From DATBVX01 sp963696675 (GTDB lineage: Bacteria; Pseudomonadota; Gammaproteobacteria; Steroidobacterales; Steroidobacteraceae): DNA of 64,000 nucleotides. The stretch's first letter is position 1; each line of letters opens with the position of its first letter. Below the pieces are notes generated by a model, which was not told where the DNA came from, made no database searches, and saw only the letters and a program-made list of their open reading frames with translations. The stretch lies in NCBI GenBank assembly GCA_963696675.1, contig CAVOLM010000030.1:1-64000 (forward strand). Reading direction: 5' to 3'. The position numbers and the translations under genes are program-made. Positions 1 through 10,269 of the stretch are shown in pieces.

Positions 1-1460
1 CAAGAGAGGCGACGAGATCCATGAGATCCACGGGCTCGGTTGATGGCGGGATGCCACGCGAGAAACGGCGGAACTGCTCCGTGATCTTGCGACAGCGCAA
101 GACCTGGCGGCGAATGGTCTCGGCGATATCGCGGATTTCTTCCGATCCGGCCGGTGGCGCCTCCTTAGGGCCCGCCCCATCGATGCGGCCTAGGATCGCC
201 TCCGCGCACGCCAGCGTCGTGGCGAGCGGCGTGTTCACTTCGTGCGCGAAGCCGGAGGCAGGTACTGAGTGATTCGAGCCGCTCCAGCTCCGCGAGCCGA
301 GTCTCCTCCATGACGCGATCGGTGATGTCACGCCAGATTGACCACTTGGCGCACCTTCCCATCCTCGTCGAACACTGGCGAGGAGTGGACTTCCTCAACG
401 CGGCCGGGCTCACCATTGGGGGAGGGGAAACTGAAACGTTGCACGCTGGACCTCTCCGTTCGCCAGGCACCGCTTCGTTGGGCAACAGACGTCACGCAAC
501 GTTGCAGTGCATCGGGACGCCGAGTGCCTCCTGGCAGCGTCGCCCGTGCAGCACCTCGGGGTACGTGCCAAATCGCCGGCAGAAGGCGTGGTTTGCCGCC
601 ACAACTCGAAAGTCCTGGTTGAGGACGACGAGGCCGTCGTCGACGCTGTTCATGACGTTCGCGAGCTGCGATTCCCGCTCCTTCACCTCGGTGAAGATAT
701 CTATTACGGCGTTGGCCATGTCGTTGAAGTCCCTCCCCAACGCGGCGATCGTGTCGTCGCCGCCCACGTCGGCGCGCCGCGTCAGATTTCCCGCGGCGAT
801 CGAGCGGGCCGTCTCTCCGAGGTTGGCCAGGCGGGTCAGGATGAGGCGGCGCATGATCAGGCCGACGCTCGCGAGCAGGAGGAGTCCGAGCGCCGCCGTC
901 GCCGCCACCATCCACCAACGGTCACGCCTGAGTTGCGCCTGCAGACCAGCCAGCGACACGTCCAAGATCAGGATGCCGTTGAGGTGTTTCGCCGGCGTGT
1001 GGCACGAATGGCACTCTGGCTGGTTCTCGATCGGCTGCACGCTGCGCAACACTTCGCCACCTGGGAGATCCAGGACGGCCCAACGGTGGCGTTGCGCGGC
1101 TGCCGTCTGGTGACAGACCAGGCAGGCGGCCGAGTCGCGAGAGAAATGCCGGCCCACGAGCTCCTCACGGCTCGACTGCCGCACGATCCCTTCGTGATCC
1201 AGGATCATTACGCTTTGCACATCGGGCTGCGATCCCACCGCGCGCAGGATGTTGCCAATCAGCGGGCCGTCTGGGTGCTGCTCGAGCATCTGCTGGCGCA
1301 GCGCCACCTCGAGCATGCGGTTCTGCAGCTCGGCTGCCCGGCGCCGGCCCTTGAGCACGGTGTTGTAATGGTGGGCGGAGAGCACGTACAGCCCGACGGC
1401 CAGCACGCTCATCACCAGTGCTGTGATCGCGACTGAGAGCCGAAGCGTGAGGCGATTCAT
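1..1460 (-). CDS. CXXCH-containing membrane sensor histidine kinase, frameshifted, 3' end outside window
   Basis: Sensor kinase of a two-component system, probably at the inner membrane. The first 322 residues read without interruption: a membrane segment at about 9-29, an extracytoplasmic domain with two heme-c type motifs, CLVCH at 113-117 and CHSCH at 150-154, a second membrane segment at about 183-203, a HAMP linker and the start of a PAS domain. After about base 492 the reading shifts frame. PAS text (VFDEDGKVRQVVN) and an ITDRVMEETRLAELERLESL linker continue in other frames. Near base 250 the phosphoacceptor H-box reads GFAHEVNTPLATTL. The ATPase domain lies beyond base 1. The start is the ATG that opens the signal-anchor. 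Family and topology are well supported; heme binding is inferred from the motifs only. Confidence 0.8.
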
Positions 1461-1681
1461 GCCGCCAAGCGATCTAACCTTCTACGCGCCAAGCCGATGG
1501 CGCAGACAAAACATGATAGACCCCTTTGGAAGCCCGAGTCCACACTCACGGCTCTCTCCGACTCTGTTCGGCGCGCAGTTCCCGCTGCTCCGAAAAATGA
1601 CTCGATGACTCAACGGTCCGATGACCCGATTCCTTCCTCACCCTCTGGACAGGCGCAACCTACTTCAGTAGAAGCGCCGCC

Positions 1682-2876
1682 ATGTGGGCCAAGGCGAGAG
1701 CGGCGGTCTGCTCAGTAGGGCTCGGCGGTGTGGTGGTGCTTGGCGCGGGATGCGCGCGCCAGGTGGCAAAGCCGGCAACCGACGGGACTGAGCAGGGGGA
1801 AGTGGTCGCGGCGCAAGTCCCCGCCGACCCGGAAGTAACGAGACTTACGGCCGAGATCGCGAAGCATCAGGCGCGTGAGGATGAGCTGACGGCCGAGATC
1901 AGGCGCGTCATGCATGCGCGGAGGGGCACCTGGGCTCCCGCCGGAGATGCCGCAGCTCAAGAAGGAGCTCGCTCAGGAACAGCAGCGCCGCCGCGAGCTG
2001 GAAGCGCAGCTCGTGCAGCAGAAGCCGCGCGGGCGTCTCCGGACCCGCGGCGCCACCTACCGGCTCCCGAGGGCAGGTTGCGCGCGCAATCGCGCTCCCG
2101 TCGGCCGCCCCGCCGAGCCAGCGCTCGGTCGAACACCGTCGCGCGTCGGCGAAACCGCTGGCAGGAAGAGCTGATCGGCCGGCGCCGCGGACGCCGAGAT
2201 CGAGAACGAGACTCTGCCCGCGTCCGACGCTACCACCGTGCGGAAGATCTGAATCGGGCGGCCTCGCGTACCGCCGAGATCGAGAGCGAAACCCTGCCCG
2301 TATCGGACGTCCAGCGGCGCCAACGACCTCGGACGTCCCGGGGCGTCGGCGTCCACCGGTCCATGCGCCGAAGAGTCAACCAGGTGAATCGCGATCTCTC
2401 GCGAGCGCGGCGGAACGCCAGCGCTGCTTAGCGGAGCTCCGACGTATCCAAGAAGACGGCGCGCCTACCCGCAAGGACAGAAGGGCCGCAACGACACGCC
2501 GGTGGAGCGCGGGCTGCGCGCACGGTTGATCGAGATGGAGTCTCGCCAGCAAGACCTTGAGACCAGCACCGCCAGGACGCTCGCCGCCGACAGCAAGCAA
2601 GAAGCCGCGCTGCGGCACCAGCTGGCCGCGGCGCAGTCAGCCCCGGTTGCGGTGGTTGCGGCGGCGCCGCCGCGCCGCCGCAACCAAGCTTCACCGACGC
2701 CGAGGCCGCGCACTTGCGCGCCGAGCTCGAAGAGACGCGCCAACAGAACGCGCGCCTGCAAGCAAAGCTGAAGATGGCCGATCGCGTCAGCGACCTCATC
2801 TTCCGCATGCGGCAGCAGCAAGCGATGGAGACCGGCCCGGGCACGGGCAGTAGCCTCCGAAGAAAACCCGGCTTAA
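1682..2876 (+). CDS. Coiled-coil, lipoprotein-like secreted protein, heavily frameshifted
   Basis: The ATG at the start opens a hydrophobic signal-like stretch ending GAGCAR, a weak lipobox because the -3 residue is not the usual Leu. It is followed by charged heptad-like text (RLTAEIAKHQAREDELTAEI). Similar Glu/Gln/Arg/Leu-rich segments recur in shifting frames: LKKELAQEQQRRRELEAQLV near 1945-2010, RARLIEMESRQQDLETS near 2515-2570 and ELEETRQQNARLQAKLKM near 2718-2775. I read these as one protein broken by several indels. The likely stop is the TAA at 2874-2876; one uncorrected frame runs on to 3010 through a palindromic repeat. I do not recognise the family. It is convergent with the ABC transporter genes. 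Confidence 0.45.
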
Positions 2877-2890
2877 GGACTCAGGACAAC

Positions 2891-2967
2891 GGGGGCACCC
2901 ACATAGGGGTGCCCCTACCATGCGTTGCCTTTTCTGGCCAGAGGGGCGCCCCTGTGTGGGCGCCCCC
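2891..2967. repeat. Pair of inverted palindromic (REP/BIME-like) units
   Basis: Two 25-nt units, 2891-2915 and 2943-2967, are reverse complements of each other at 22 of 25 positions. Each unit is itself a hairpin: GGGGCACCC pairs with GGGTGCCCC in the first, GGGGCGCCC with GGGCGCCCC in the second. The pair sits between the convergent 3' ends of the coiled-coil gene and the ABC substrate-binding gene, the usual place for such elements, where they can also act as bidirectional terminators. There is no U-tract, so terminator activity is inference. Confidence 0.7.
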
Positions 2968-2997
2968 TGCTCACGTAAAGGGAGCCGCCCGATGTCA

Positions 2998-4624
2998 TCA
3001 CAGACTCTGAGTCCTCAGTCCTTTCTTCTCTGCTTCCACCTCCTCCATGCGCGGCGGGCGGAACGGGTGCAAGCGATAGTTGCGCACCCGCGGGCGCAGC
3101 GCGACATACGACTTCGGATGATACAGCAGCGCCCAAGCGCCCTGCTCTACGATGCGGTGATGTGCCTGCTCGGAACCCTGAGACGCGCCGCGGGGTCGAC
3201 GGTCGTCGCCGCCGCGTCGAGGAGCTCGTCGAAGCCTGCGTCGGCGAAGAAGGAGTGGTTGTTCGAGCCGATGCTGTGCGAGTGCAGCAGCACGTCGAGG
3301 AAGTTGCTCGGATCCGGGAAGTCGGCCTCCCATCCCAGCAGGAAGAGGGCACCGCCCGGGCTGCCGAATCGCCTCGAGGAACGACGCCCAGGACAGCTTG
3401 CTGGACGCTGGCACGGATGCCGACCTCGCGCAGGTCCTGCTGGCACGACTGCGCCAAGCGCGGCAGCGCCTCGTCGGTGCGCGCCCAGAGCACCGTGTCG
3501 AAGCCGTCCGCCGAGCCCCGCTTGCCGCAGCAGGGCTCGCGCGGCCGTCGGGATCGTAGCGGCTCGCGGCGACTGGCGCGTTGCGGTCGTAGCCCGGCAT
3601 GCTCGGGGGAACAGGCCGGCGGCGGCGACTGCCCGCGGCCGTTGATCAGCCGCAGCGCCTTGTCGCGATTGATCGCGTGGCCGATGGCGCGTCGAACCCG
3701 CGGTCGTCGAACGGCGGCGATCGTCGCAGTTGACGCCGAGGTAGCTGGTCCGCATCGCGGTCTCGGACACCGAGCCGGTCCGGCGTACGCGGATCGCGCT
3801 GCACGCGCGGAAACTCCGCCGCGGGATGCCGGCGACGTCGAGCTCGCCGGCCTCGTACTTCATCCACTCGAGCTGCTCGTTGACGCCGATCGGTCGCACT
3901 GCCGTCGAGCTACGGCACGCCGGGGCGGAAGTAGTGCGGGTTGCGGCGCAGCTCGCAGGCGCTGCCCGCGCTGCCACTCGTCGAGGACGAAACGGCCCCG
4001 TGCCGACCGGGTCGCGCGCGAAGTCCTCGCCGTGCGCCTCCACCACCTCGCGCGGCACGACGGCCGCGAACGGCATCGCCAGCTTGTGCAGGAAGAGCGG
4101 ATCGAAGGCGGCGCAGGCGAATTCGCACCGTCGCGTCGCCGTGCATCTCGATGCCGCGACACCTGCCGCGCGCTGCCCGTCGACGAAGGCGTCCGGCGCC
4201 CGTCGATGCCGCGGAAGAACTCCGCGCCCTGCGACGCGTGGCCGGGCCGCAGCACGCGCTCGATCGAGTACTGCACGTCGCGCGGCGACGAGACGCCGGC
4301 CGTTGAGAAGCGGACGGCCGGGATCGAGGCGGAAGGTGAAGACGCGCCCGTCGGGGCTCGACCTCCCAGCGCGCCGCCAGCTCGGGCACCAGATGCGCTG
4401 TCGTCGTCGTAGTCGACGAGGGTGTTGAACAGCATCTGCTCGAACTGCCACGAGGCGGTGTCGTAGCCGACCGCCGGGTCGAGCGTCGGAATGTCGTCGC
4501 GCGCTCGCGGTCCGCAGGACGCCCGCGGCGGCGGTCCGTGCTCGCGAGCGGCCGGCAGCGCGCAGGCGAGCAGGCACGGCAAAGGCGCCACGCGCACAGG
4601 CCAACGGACGCGGCCGAGAGCCAT
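2998..4624 (-). CDS. ABC transporter substrate-binding protein, peptide type (SBP_bac_5), frameshifted
   Basis: Periplasmic binding component of a di/oligopeptide-type importer. The chosen ATG at 4624 opens a signal sequence (VAPLPCLLACALPAA) and the corrected length, about 540 residues, fits the family. Family text appears in alternating frames: DIPTLDPAVGYDTASWQFEQ, LFNTLVDYDDD, RDVQYSIERVLRP, KLAMPFAAVVPREVVEAHGE, GTGPFVLDEW, then GSNNHSFFADAGFDELLDAA and EQGAWALLYHPKSYVAL near the C-terminus. The ordered domain text leaves little doubt about the family. The ligand cannot be read. Internal frame changes are numerous, so the exact protein cannot be rebuilt from this sequence. Confidence 0.85.
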
Positions 4625-4629
4625 CGCCT

Positions 4630-5493
4630 GTCGGCTCGCCGATCCTTCGCGCCCGTCGCGATGCGAGCAGGTGCCAGGCCGTAGCCGAGGAAGTTGAACG
4701 CCACGACCGCGTACGACGATCGCCAGCCCGGGAAAGATCACCAGCCACGGCGCGACGCGATAGTACGTCTGCGAGTCGCTGATCATCCGTCCCCAGCTCG
4801 GCGTCGGCACCGGAACGCCGAGGCCGAGGTAGCTGAGGCCCGCGTCGAGCAGGATCGTTCTGCGACGTGCTCAGCGCGCCCATCACGAGGATCGTCGGCA
4901 GGACGTTGGGCAGACAGATGACGCAGCATCAGGCGCGCGCGGCGTCGCCCCGAGCGCCTCGGCGCCGCGATCACGATAGTCGCGCTCGCGCAACGACAGC
5001 ACCTCGCCGCGCACGGTGCGCGCCACGCCGGTCCAGCTCGACCACGCCGATGACCACGAAGATCGTGAGCAGGCCCGGCTCGAACAGCGCCGCCAGCGCG
5101 ATCGCCAGCAGCAGCGCCGGAAACGCGAGCACGACGTCGGTCAGACGCATGAGCACGCCGTCGACCCAGCCGCCGACGTACCCGGCGGCGATGCCGACGG
5201 TGACGCCGATGCGCGAGCGTCAGCGCCGTCGCCACCGAGCGCGACGAGGAGCGAGATGCGCGCGCCGTACGAGCAGGCGGCTCAGCACGTCGCGCCCCAG
5301 CTCGTCGGTGCCGAGCCAGAACGGCCGGCGCCGGCGGAAACGGATCGCCGAAGCTGTCGGCGACGGCTCGCAGCGGGATCGAACGGCGCCAGCCACGGCG
5401 CCGCGAGCGCGCCACGGCGACAGCAGCGCGACCATCACCAAGGCCAGCCGCTGCGAGACGCGCTGGCGTGCCCTCAGTGCGCCGCGTCAGCAT
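4630..5493 (-). CDS. ABC transporter permease, DppC/OppC type, frameshifted
   Basis: Second inner-membrane permease of the peptide-type importer. Recognisable pieces are WLGTDELGRDVLSRLL near the N-terminal third, RLTDVVLAFPALLLAIALAA and a following membrane helix, an EAA-loop remnant (GAEALGATPARLMLRHL) that would contact the ATPase, and LGVPVPTPSWGRMISDSQTY with WLVIFPGLAIVV at the C-terminal end. These are the standard DppC landmarks in order. Start and stop are approximate: the ATG at 5493 (MLTRRTEG) is the best start, and no clean stop is visible in the expected frame before the downstream binding-protein start at 4624. No ATPase genes of this transporter are in the window. Confidence 0.85.
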
Positions 5494-6410
5494 GCCGATG
5501 CGCGGGTCGATCACCGCGGTACACGACAGTCGACGACGATGTTGGCGCCGACCACGAGCGCGGCGCTGAAGAGCACCGTCGCCCATGATCATCGGGATGT
5601 CCTGGTTGAAGACCGCCTCGACCGCCAGCCGGCCGAGCCCGGGCCAGTTGAAGACCGTCTCGGTGAGCACGACGCCGCTCATCAGCCCGGCGAGGTCGAG
5701 CCCGAGCAGCGTGACCAGCGGGATGAGCGCGTTGCGCAGCGCGTGCTTGCCGTAGACGCGCACCGGCGACAGCCCCTTGGCGCGCGCCGTGCGGATGTAG
5801 TCCTGTCGCAGCACGTCGCGCATGTTGGTGTGCAGCAGCCGCGCGTAGTACGCGCGCCAGTCCGAGCGCGAGGGCGCAGCGCCGGCAGGACCACGTTGCG
5901 CGGGACCGAAGCCACCGAGCGGCAAGCAGGCGGAGGCGGATAGGCGAACACGTAGAGCAGCATCAGCCCGAGCCAGAAGATCGGAATGGACAGGACGACG
6001 AGCGCCACGAGCAGGACGCCGAGGTCGACGGACGCCAGCGCGCTCGCCGCCGTCCAGCTCCCGATCCCCGAGCCCGATCAAGCACCGAGAGGCCGAGCGC
6101 GCTGGCGGCGAGGTAGCGCGGTCGCCGGCAGGCGCTCGAGGATCGCGTCGCGCACGTGCTGGCGCGTCAGGTAGGAGCGGCCGAGATCGCCGTGCGCCAG
6201 CCGCTGAGGTAGCGCCCGTACTGCAGGACGAGCGGCGCGTCGAGGCCCATCTCGCGGCGGACGCGCGCCAGCGTCTCCGGGTCCGCCTTCGGGCCGGCGA
6301 TCGTAGACGGCCGGGTCGGCGGGAACGACAAACGCCAGGACGAACGTGAGAAAGGTCACGCCGAGCAGGATCACCACGCTCGACGCGAGCCGCGTCGCCA
6401 CCACCCTCAC
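5494..6410 (-). CDS. ABC transporter permease, DppB/OppB type, frameshifted
   Basis: First inner-membrane permease of the importer. The start is a GTG at 6410 preceded by a strong GGGGAGGGG ribosome site, giving VRVVATRLASSVVILLGVTF, the usual DppB first helix. It then reads GDLGRSYLTRQHVRDAILER, LLVALVVLSIPIFWLGLMLL, the EAA loop DYIRTARAKGLSPVRVYGKH with ALRNALIPLVTLLGLDLA, and ETVFNWPGLGRLAVEAVFNQ. These landmarks fall in at least three frames, so several indels are present. The C-terminal text VIDPRIGMLTRR runs straight into the DppC-like start, indicating tight coupling in the native gene pair. Confidence 0.85.
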
Positions 6411-6435
6411 CGGAGCCCCTCCCCTCGCCCAGCGC

Positions 6436-6633
6436 TCACTGCTCCCAGCGCGACGTGATGACGGCGGCGAGAAAGCTGACGCCCGCCACGATCGCGGAGG
6501 CCAGGAACCAACGCGCAATCTGCGGCGCGTCGACCACCAGCGTCATGACCGCCAGGGCAAGTAGTAGCGACACGCTCGCGGCAATGCCCAGCCACAGGAA
6601 CGTGCGCGTCATGGTCGCTGCCAGCCCGGCCAT
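6436..6633 (-). CDS. Small two-helix membrane protein of unknown function
   Basis: About 65 residues with two hydrophobic segments, LWLGIAASVSLLLALAVMTL and WFLASAIVAGVSFLAAVITS, so probably an integral inner-membrane protein. The open frame extends upstream into a repeated sequence (MKIDLSPFCS), which I exclude. The start is set at the ATG at 6633, with an alternative at 6612; neither has a clear ribosome site. It ends 25 bases before the DppB-like start and reads in the same direction, so it may lead the transporter operon. No family is recognised. Confidence 0.5.
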   Translation of the reverse strand: MAGLAATMTRTFLWLGIAASVSLLLALAVMTLVVDAPQIARWFLASAIVAGVSFLAAVITSRWEQ

Positions 6634-6664
6634 GGCGGCGAACTTAGCAGGGGACCTGCTTGAG

Positions 6665-6741
6665 CAGAAAGGGGACAGATCTATTTTCATGCAGCCGCGC
6701 GGCGGGAGCGGGCCAGAAAGGGGACAGATCTATTTTCATGC
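6665..6741. repeat. Two direct repeats containing GGGGACAGATCTATTTTC
   Basis: The same 28-nt sequence occurs at 6665-6692 and 6714-6741 with a 49-nt period. The 21-nt spacer contains the palindrome GCCGCGCGGC. From memory, sequences with this core are dispersed in many beta- and gammaproteobacterial genomes and are often found near REP-associated tyrosine transposase genes; no transposase is seen here. The repeats lie exactly between the frameshift-rich block to the left and the broken ntrX to the right, so they mark a rearrangement or assembly joint. Confidence 0.75.
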
Positions 6742-6765
6742 GAGGCGCGCGCGGCAGAAGCGATG

Positions 6766-7356
6766 TCACACCACGAATGGTCCTTCCGCCCGCACCGACT
6801 TGGCGTGCATCACGCGCGCGGCGAGCTCCTTGCCGCAGCCGGACGGCCCGGTGATCAGCACGCGGCTATTGGTGGGCGCCACCTTGTCGATGGCCTGGCG
6901 CAGCTGATTGATGGCGGCGGAGCGGCCGATCATCTCGAACGAGTACGTGCTCCGCTCGCGCAGCTCGCGATTTTCGCGCTTCAGCTTCGAGGCTTCGAGC
7001 GCGCGCGCGGTGAGCAGCACCAGGCGGTCGGCCTTGAACGGCTTCTCGATATAGTCGTAGGCGCCGCGCTTGATCGCCGCCACCGCGGTCTCGATATTGC
7101 CGTGGCCGCTGATGATGATGACCGGCAGATCGGGATGCGCCTTCTTGATGCGGTCGAGCAGCTCCAGCCCGTCGAGCTTCGAGCCTTGCAGCCAGATGTC
7201 GAGAATGACGAGCGAGGGTCTCTGCTCCTCGATGGCCTTGAGCGTGTCGTCGCTGTCCTTGGCTAGGCGGGTCGAATGACCTTCGTCCTCGAGGATGCCT
7301 GAGATCAGCTCTCTGATGTCGGTCTCGTCGTCGACGACCAGGATGTCAGACGCCAT
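6766..7356 (-). pseudogene. ntrX: NtrX-type nitrogen response regulator, truncated in the AAA+ domain
   Basis: Response regulator of the NtrY/NtrX pair, normally about 450 residues with receiver, sigma-54 AAA+ and DNA-binding domains. Only 196 residues remain. The receiver is complete (acidic pair in LVVDDETD, phosphoacceptor Asp in LVILDIWLQG, the conserved Lys in YIEKPF). The AAA+ domain starts at MIGRSAAINQLRQAIDK and stops just after Walker A (GPSGCGKE) at AEGPFVV followed by TGA. Walker B, the GAFTGA loop and the DNA-binding domain are missing. The break abuts the direct repeats. The start codon overlaps the stop of the upstream ntrY-like frame, as in intact ntrYX operons. Confidence 0.85.
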
Positions 7357-8769
7357 GGGTCACTCCCTCTTCCTCCTCGGCGTGCTCCGATGGGCTCGAA
7401 GCTGAAGCCGCACCCGGCTCCGCCGCCGCTTCCGCCGCAATCGCTTCCTCTTTCTCTCCCACCGGCAGATCGATGCGCACCGACGCCCCTTCGATCTTGC
7501 CGTTGCGCTTCGGCGCATCGGCAAGCGTAAGCGTGCCGCCATGCTGCTCGGTGATCCGCTGCACGATGGCGAGCCCTAACCCTGTGCCCTTGGCGCGGGT
7601 CGTCATGTAGGGCTCGACTAGACGATGCCGGTCCTCTTTCGGCAGGCCGCAGCCATTGTCGATGACGGTGATCTGCGCGCGGGCAAACGTGCTGAGCGAT
7701 TCCTGCTTCTCGCCGATGGCCATCTGTGCTTCGCCCAGCGCGCTCCGATACTGCATGACGTCAGTGTGTTTTTCACTCAGGCCCTGCAGGATGGGAATCG
7801 CTTCCTCGGGGGCACCTGATTGCATGAGGCTCAACGCCTGCCCGTAGCGCGTCGCGTCGGTGTGGCTCTTCTCCGTCGCCAGATACTGGTTGTAGTAGGC
7901 GCGCGCATCGGTGTCGCTGCTGAGGCTGAGCAGGCGCAAGCGCTCGCGGCTCAGACCATAGCTGACACTATCGGGCGGCAGGGGAATGTCGTAGCCATGC
8001 GCACGGTTGCGTGATTCGGCGATACGCGCGGTGGTGACAGGGTGACTCTGCAGCAGCTCCGGTACCTGGCTGCCCTGCAGTCCGGCGCGGCGTCCCATGG
8101 TATCGAAGAAAGCGGGCATCGCCTGGGGATCGAAGCCACTCGCCGCCATCGTGCCGATGCCGATGCGGTCTGCCTCGTACTCATTGGAGCGCGTGAAGTT
8201 GATACGTTGCTGCGCGGCGGCTCCCTGTGCGACCGCGATGGCGCCCGTCATCACGTCGGGCGGCATACCAGTCGTCGCGCCGATGACGATGGCTGCCAGC
8301 ATGGCCGCCGCCGAGACGAGGCTCGACCGTCCCGCGGCCTGAATGCTGCGTGCGACGTGTCGCTGCGTCACGTGGGCGATTTCGTGCGCCAGCACGCCAG
8401 CCAGCTCGCTCTCGTTCGCGGTCGCGAGGATCAGAGCCTTCGTTCACACCGATGAACCCGCCCGGCAGCGCAAATGCGTTGATCGACGGGTCCTTGACCA
8501 CGAAGAACGTGAAACGCTGATGGCCGTCCTGCGCATGGCTGGCGAGACGCGAGCCGATCGACTGGATGTACTCGGTGCATCTCGGGGTCTTCGAGAATCT
8601 TGCCCGCGTCGCGCAAGCCCTTCACGACCATCAGGCCGATCTGGTATTCGTCGCTCTGCGTCAGGGTCGTGTCGGCGGGCGTGCCGATGTCCGGCAGGTC
8701 TTCAGCCGCTGGCCAAGCCGGCCCGCAAACCAGGAGCGCAGCGGCGGTAGACAGCAGGATTCGACGCAT
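7346..8769 (-). pseudogene. BepA-like M48 metalloprotease fused in frame to NtrY kinase C-terminus
   Basis: The N-terminal part is a BepA/YfgC-type periplasmic M48 protease: a signal peptide (LLSTAAALLVCGPAWPA), VKDPSINAFALPGGFIGVNE, the zinc site AHEIAHVTQRH, and the third-ligand region NEYEADRIG followed by TPR-like text. At about base 7690 the frame passes without interruption into the ATPase domain of an NtrY kinase (TVIDNGCGLPKEDRHRLVEP, then TGLGLAIVQRITEQHGG) and ends just before ntrX. Two extra bases, near 8437 and 8577, must be removed to read from the ATG. The bepA part is in its expected place beside bcp, gcvR and dapA. A secreted protease joined to a cytoplasmic kinase domain makes no topological sense, so this is a deletion or an assembly joint, not a working protein. 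Confidence 0.75.
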
Positions 8770-8852
8770 AAGAGCTTGTATTTCCGGGAAGTCGCCCATT
8801 GGACCGCGGCTCGGCCGACGCGTTCAGACCCCTTGGCCGTGACCTCGTGAGG

Positions 8853-10269
8853 CTACAGGATATCCGATGCGTAGTCCGCGAGTCGCGAACGCTCCCCGCG
8901 CATCAGCGTGACGTGCCCGGAGTGCTTCCAGCCGCGGAAGCGATTGACCACGAACGTCAGACCCGAGGTGGTTTCGGTCAGGTAGGGCGTGTCGATCTGG
9001 GCGATGTTCCCAAGGCACACCAGCTTTCGTTCCCGGGCCGGCGCGAGTTACCAGCGCTTTCATCTGTTTCGGCGTCAGGTTCTGCGCCTCGTCGATGATG
9101 ATGAAGCGGTTGAGGAAGGTACGGCCGCGCATGAAGTTGATGGTGCGGATCTTGATGCGCTTGCGCAGCAGATCGTTGGTCGCCGCCCGTCCCCAGTTGC
9201 CGCCTTCCTGGCTCTGCGTGAGCACCTCGAGATTGTCCATCAGTGCGCCCATCCATGGCTCCATCTTTTCCTCTTCCGTGCCGGGCAGAAAACCGATGTC
9301 TTCGCCCAGCGGGATCGTCACGCGCGACATGATGATCTCGGTGTAGCGGTTGGTCTCGAGCGTCTGCGTGAGGCCGGCGGCGAGCGTCAGCAGAGTCTTG
9401 CCGGTTCCGGCCGGACCCAGAACTGTGATGAAGTCGAGCTGCGGATCCATCAGCAGGTTGAGCGCGAAGTTCTGCTCACGGTTGCGCGCCGTGATGCCCC
9501 AGACGTTGTTCTTGTCGCTGCGAAAATCGCGGGTCAGCTCCAGGACCGCGACCTCGCCGTCCGTTTCACGCACCAGCGCCTCGATGCCGTTCTTCGAGGT
9601 CTCGTAGACGAACTGGTTGAACTGCCAGTCCTGCACCGCGGCGCCACGCACGCGGTAGAAGGTGCGGCTGCTCTCCTGCCAGGATTCGATGTCGCGCCCG
9701 AGCTGTTCCCAGAAATTCTCCGGCAACGCCTGCATGCCGGAAAACAGCAGGTCGGCGTCCTCGATGGTCTTGTCGCTGTAGTAGTCCTCGGCGTGTACGC
9801 CGATGATCGAGGCCTTGATGCGCAGGTTGATGTCCTTGGACACCAGCGTGATGCGCGCTTCCGGAAATTCCCGCTGCAGGGCGAGAGTGTTCGCGAGGAT
9901 GTGGTTGTCCGCGCCATGCCCCGGCAGGTTGTCCGGCAGCCCGGAAGCGAGCTGGCGGGTCTGGAAGAACAGGTGACCGGTGCTCGGCTTCTTGCCGTGA
10001 TTGCCGGACTTGGACGGCGGCAGCTCGAGCCCGTGGTCGATCTGTTCCTTGGTGGCGTTGTGCATCAGCTCGTCGAGGAACCGGCTCACCTGGCGTACGT
10101 TGCGCGCCGACTCGGACAGACCCTTCTTGCCGGCGTCGAGCTCCTCGAGGACGATCATCGGTATGTAGATGTCGTGCTCCTCGAAGCGAAAGATCGCCGC
10201 GGGGTCGTGCATCAGCACGTTGGTATCGAGGACGAAGATGCGGCGCTGCGGCCTGGTGGAGCTCTTCAC
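8853..10269 (-). CDS. PhoH-like ATPase with N-terminal PIN domain
   Basis: PIN-PhoH protein of about 471 residues, a predicted RNA-processing ATPase/nuclease in the cytoplasm. The N-terminal PIN domain starts at RRIFVLDTNVLMHDP, with further acidic residues in LVSKDINLRIKA. The ATPase half carries Walker A GPAGTGKT and Walker B FIIIDEAQN. One extra A near 9033 breaks the frame after VTRAGPGTK. With it removed the protein continues LVCLGNIAQIDTPYLTETTS and stops with TAG at 8853-8855. The start is a GTG whose GTGA overlaps the bcp stop, and this choice places the PIN motif about ten residues from the start. It is the last gene of a coupled gcvR-bcp-phoH unit. Confidence 0.9.

Noticed and set aside
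2915..4886. Long + and - strand open frames other than the binding protein reading
   Set aside because: They are fragments of one frameshifted gene or its antisense shadows; only pieces with SBP_bac_5 text in order were used.
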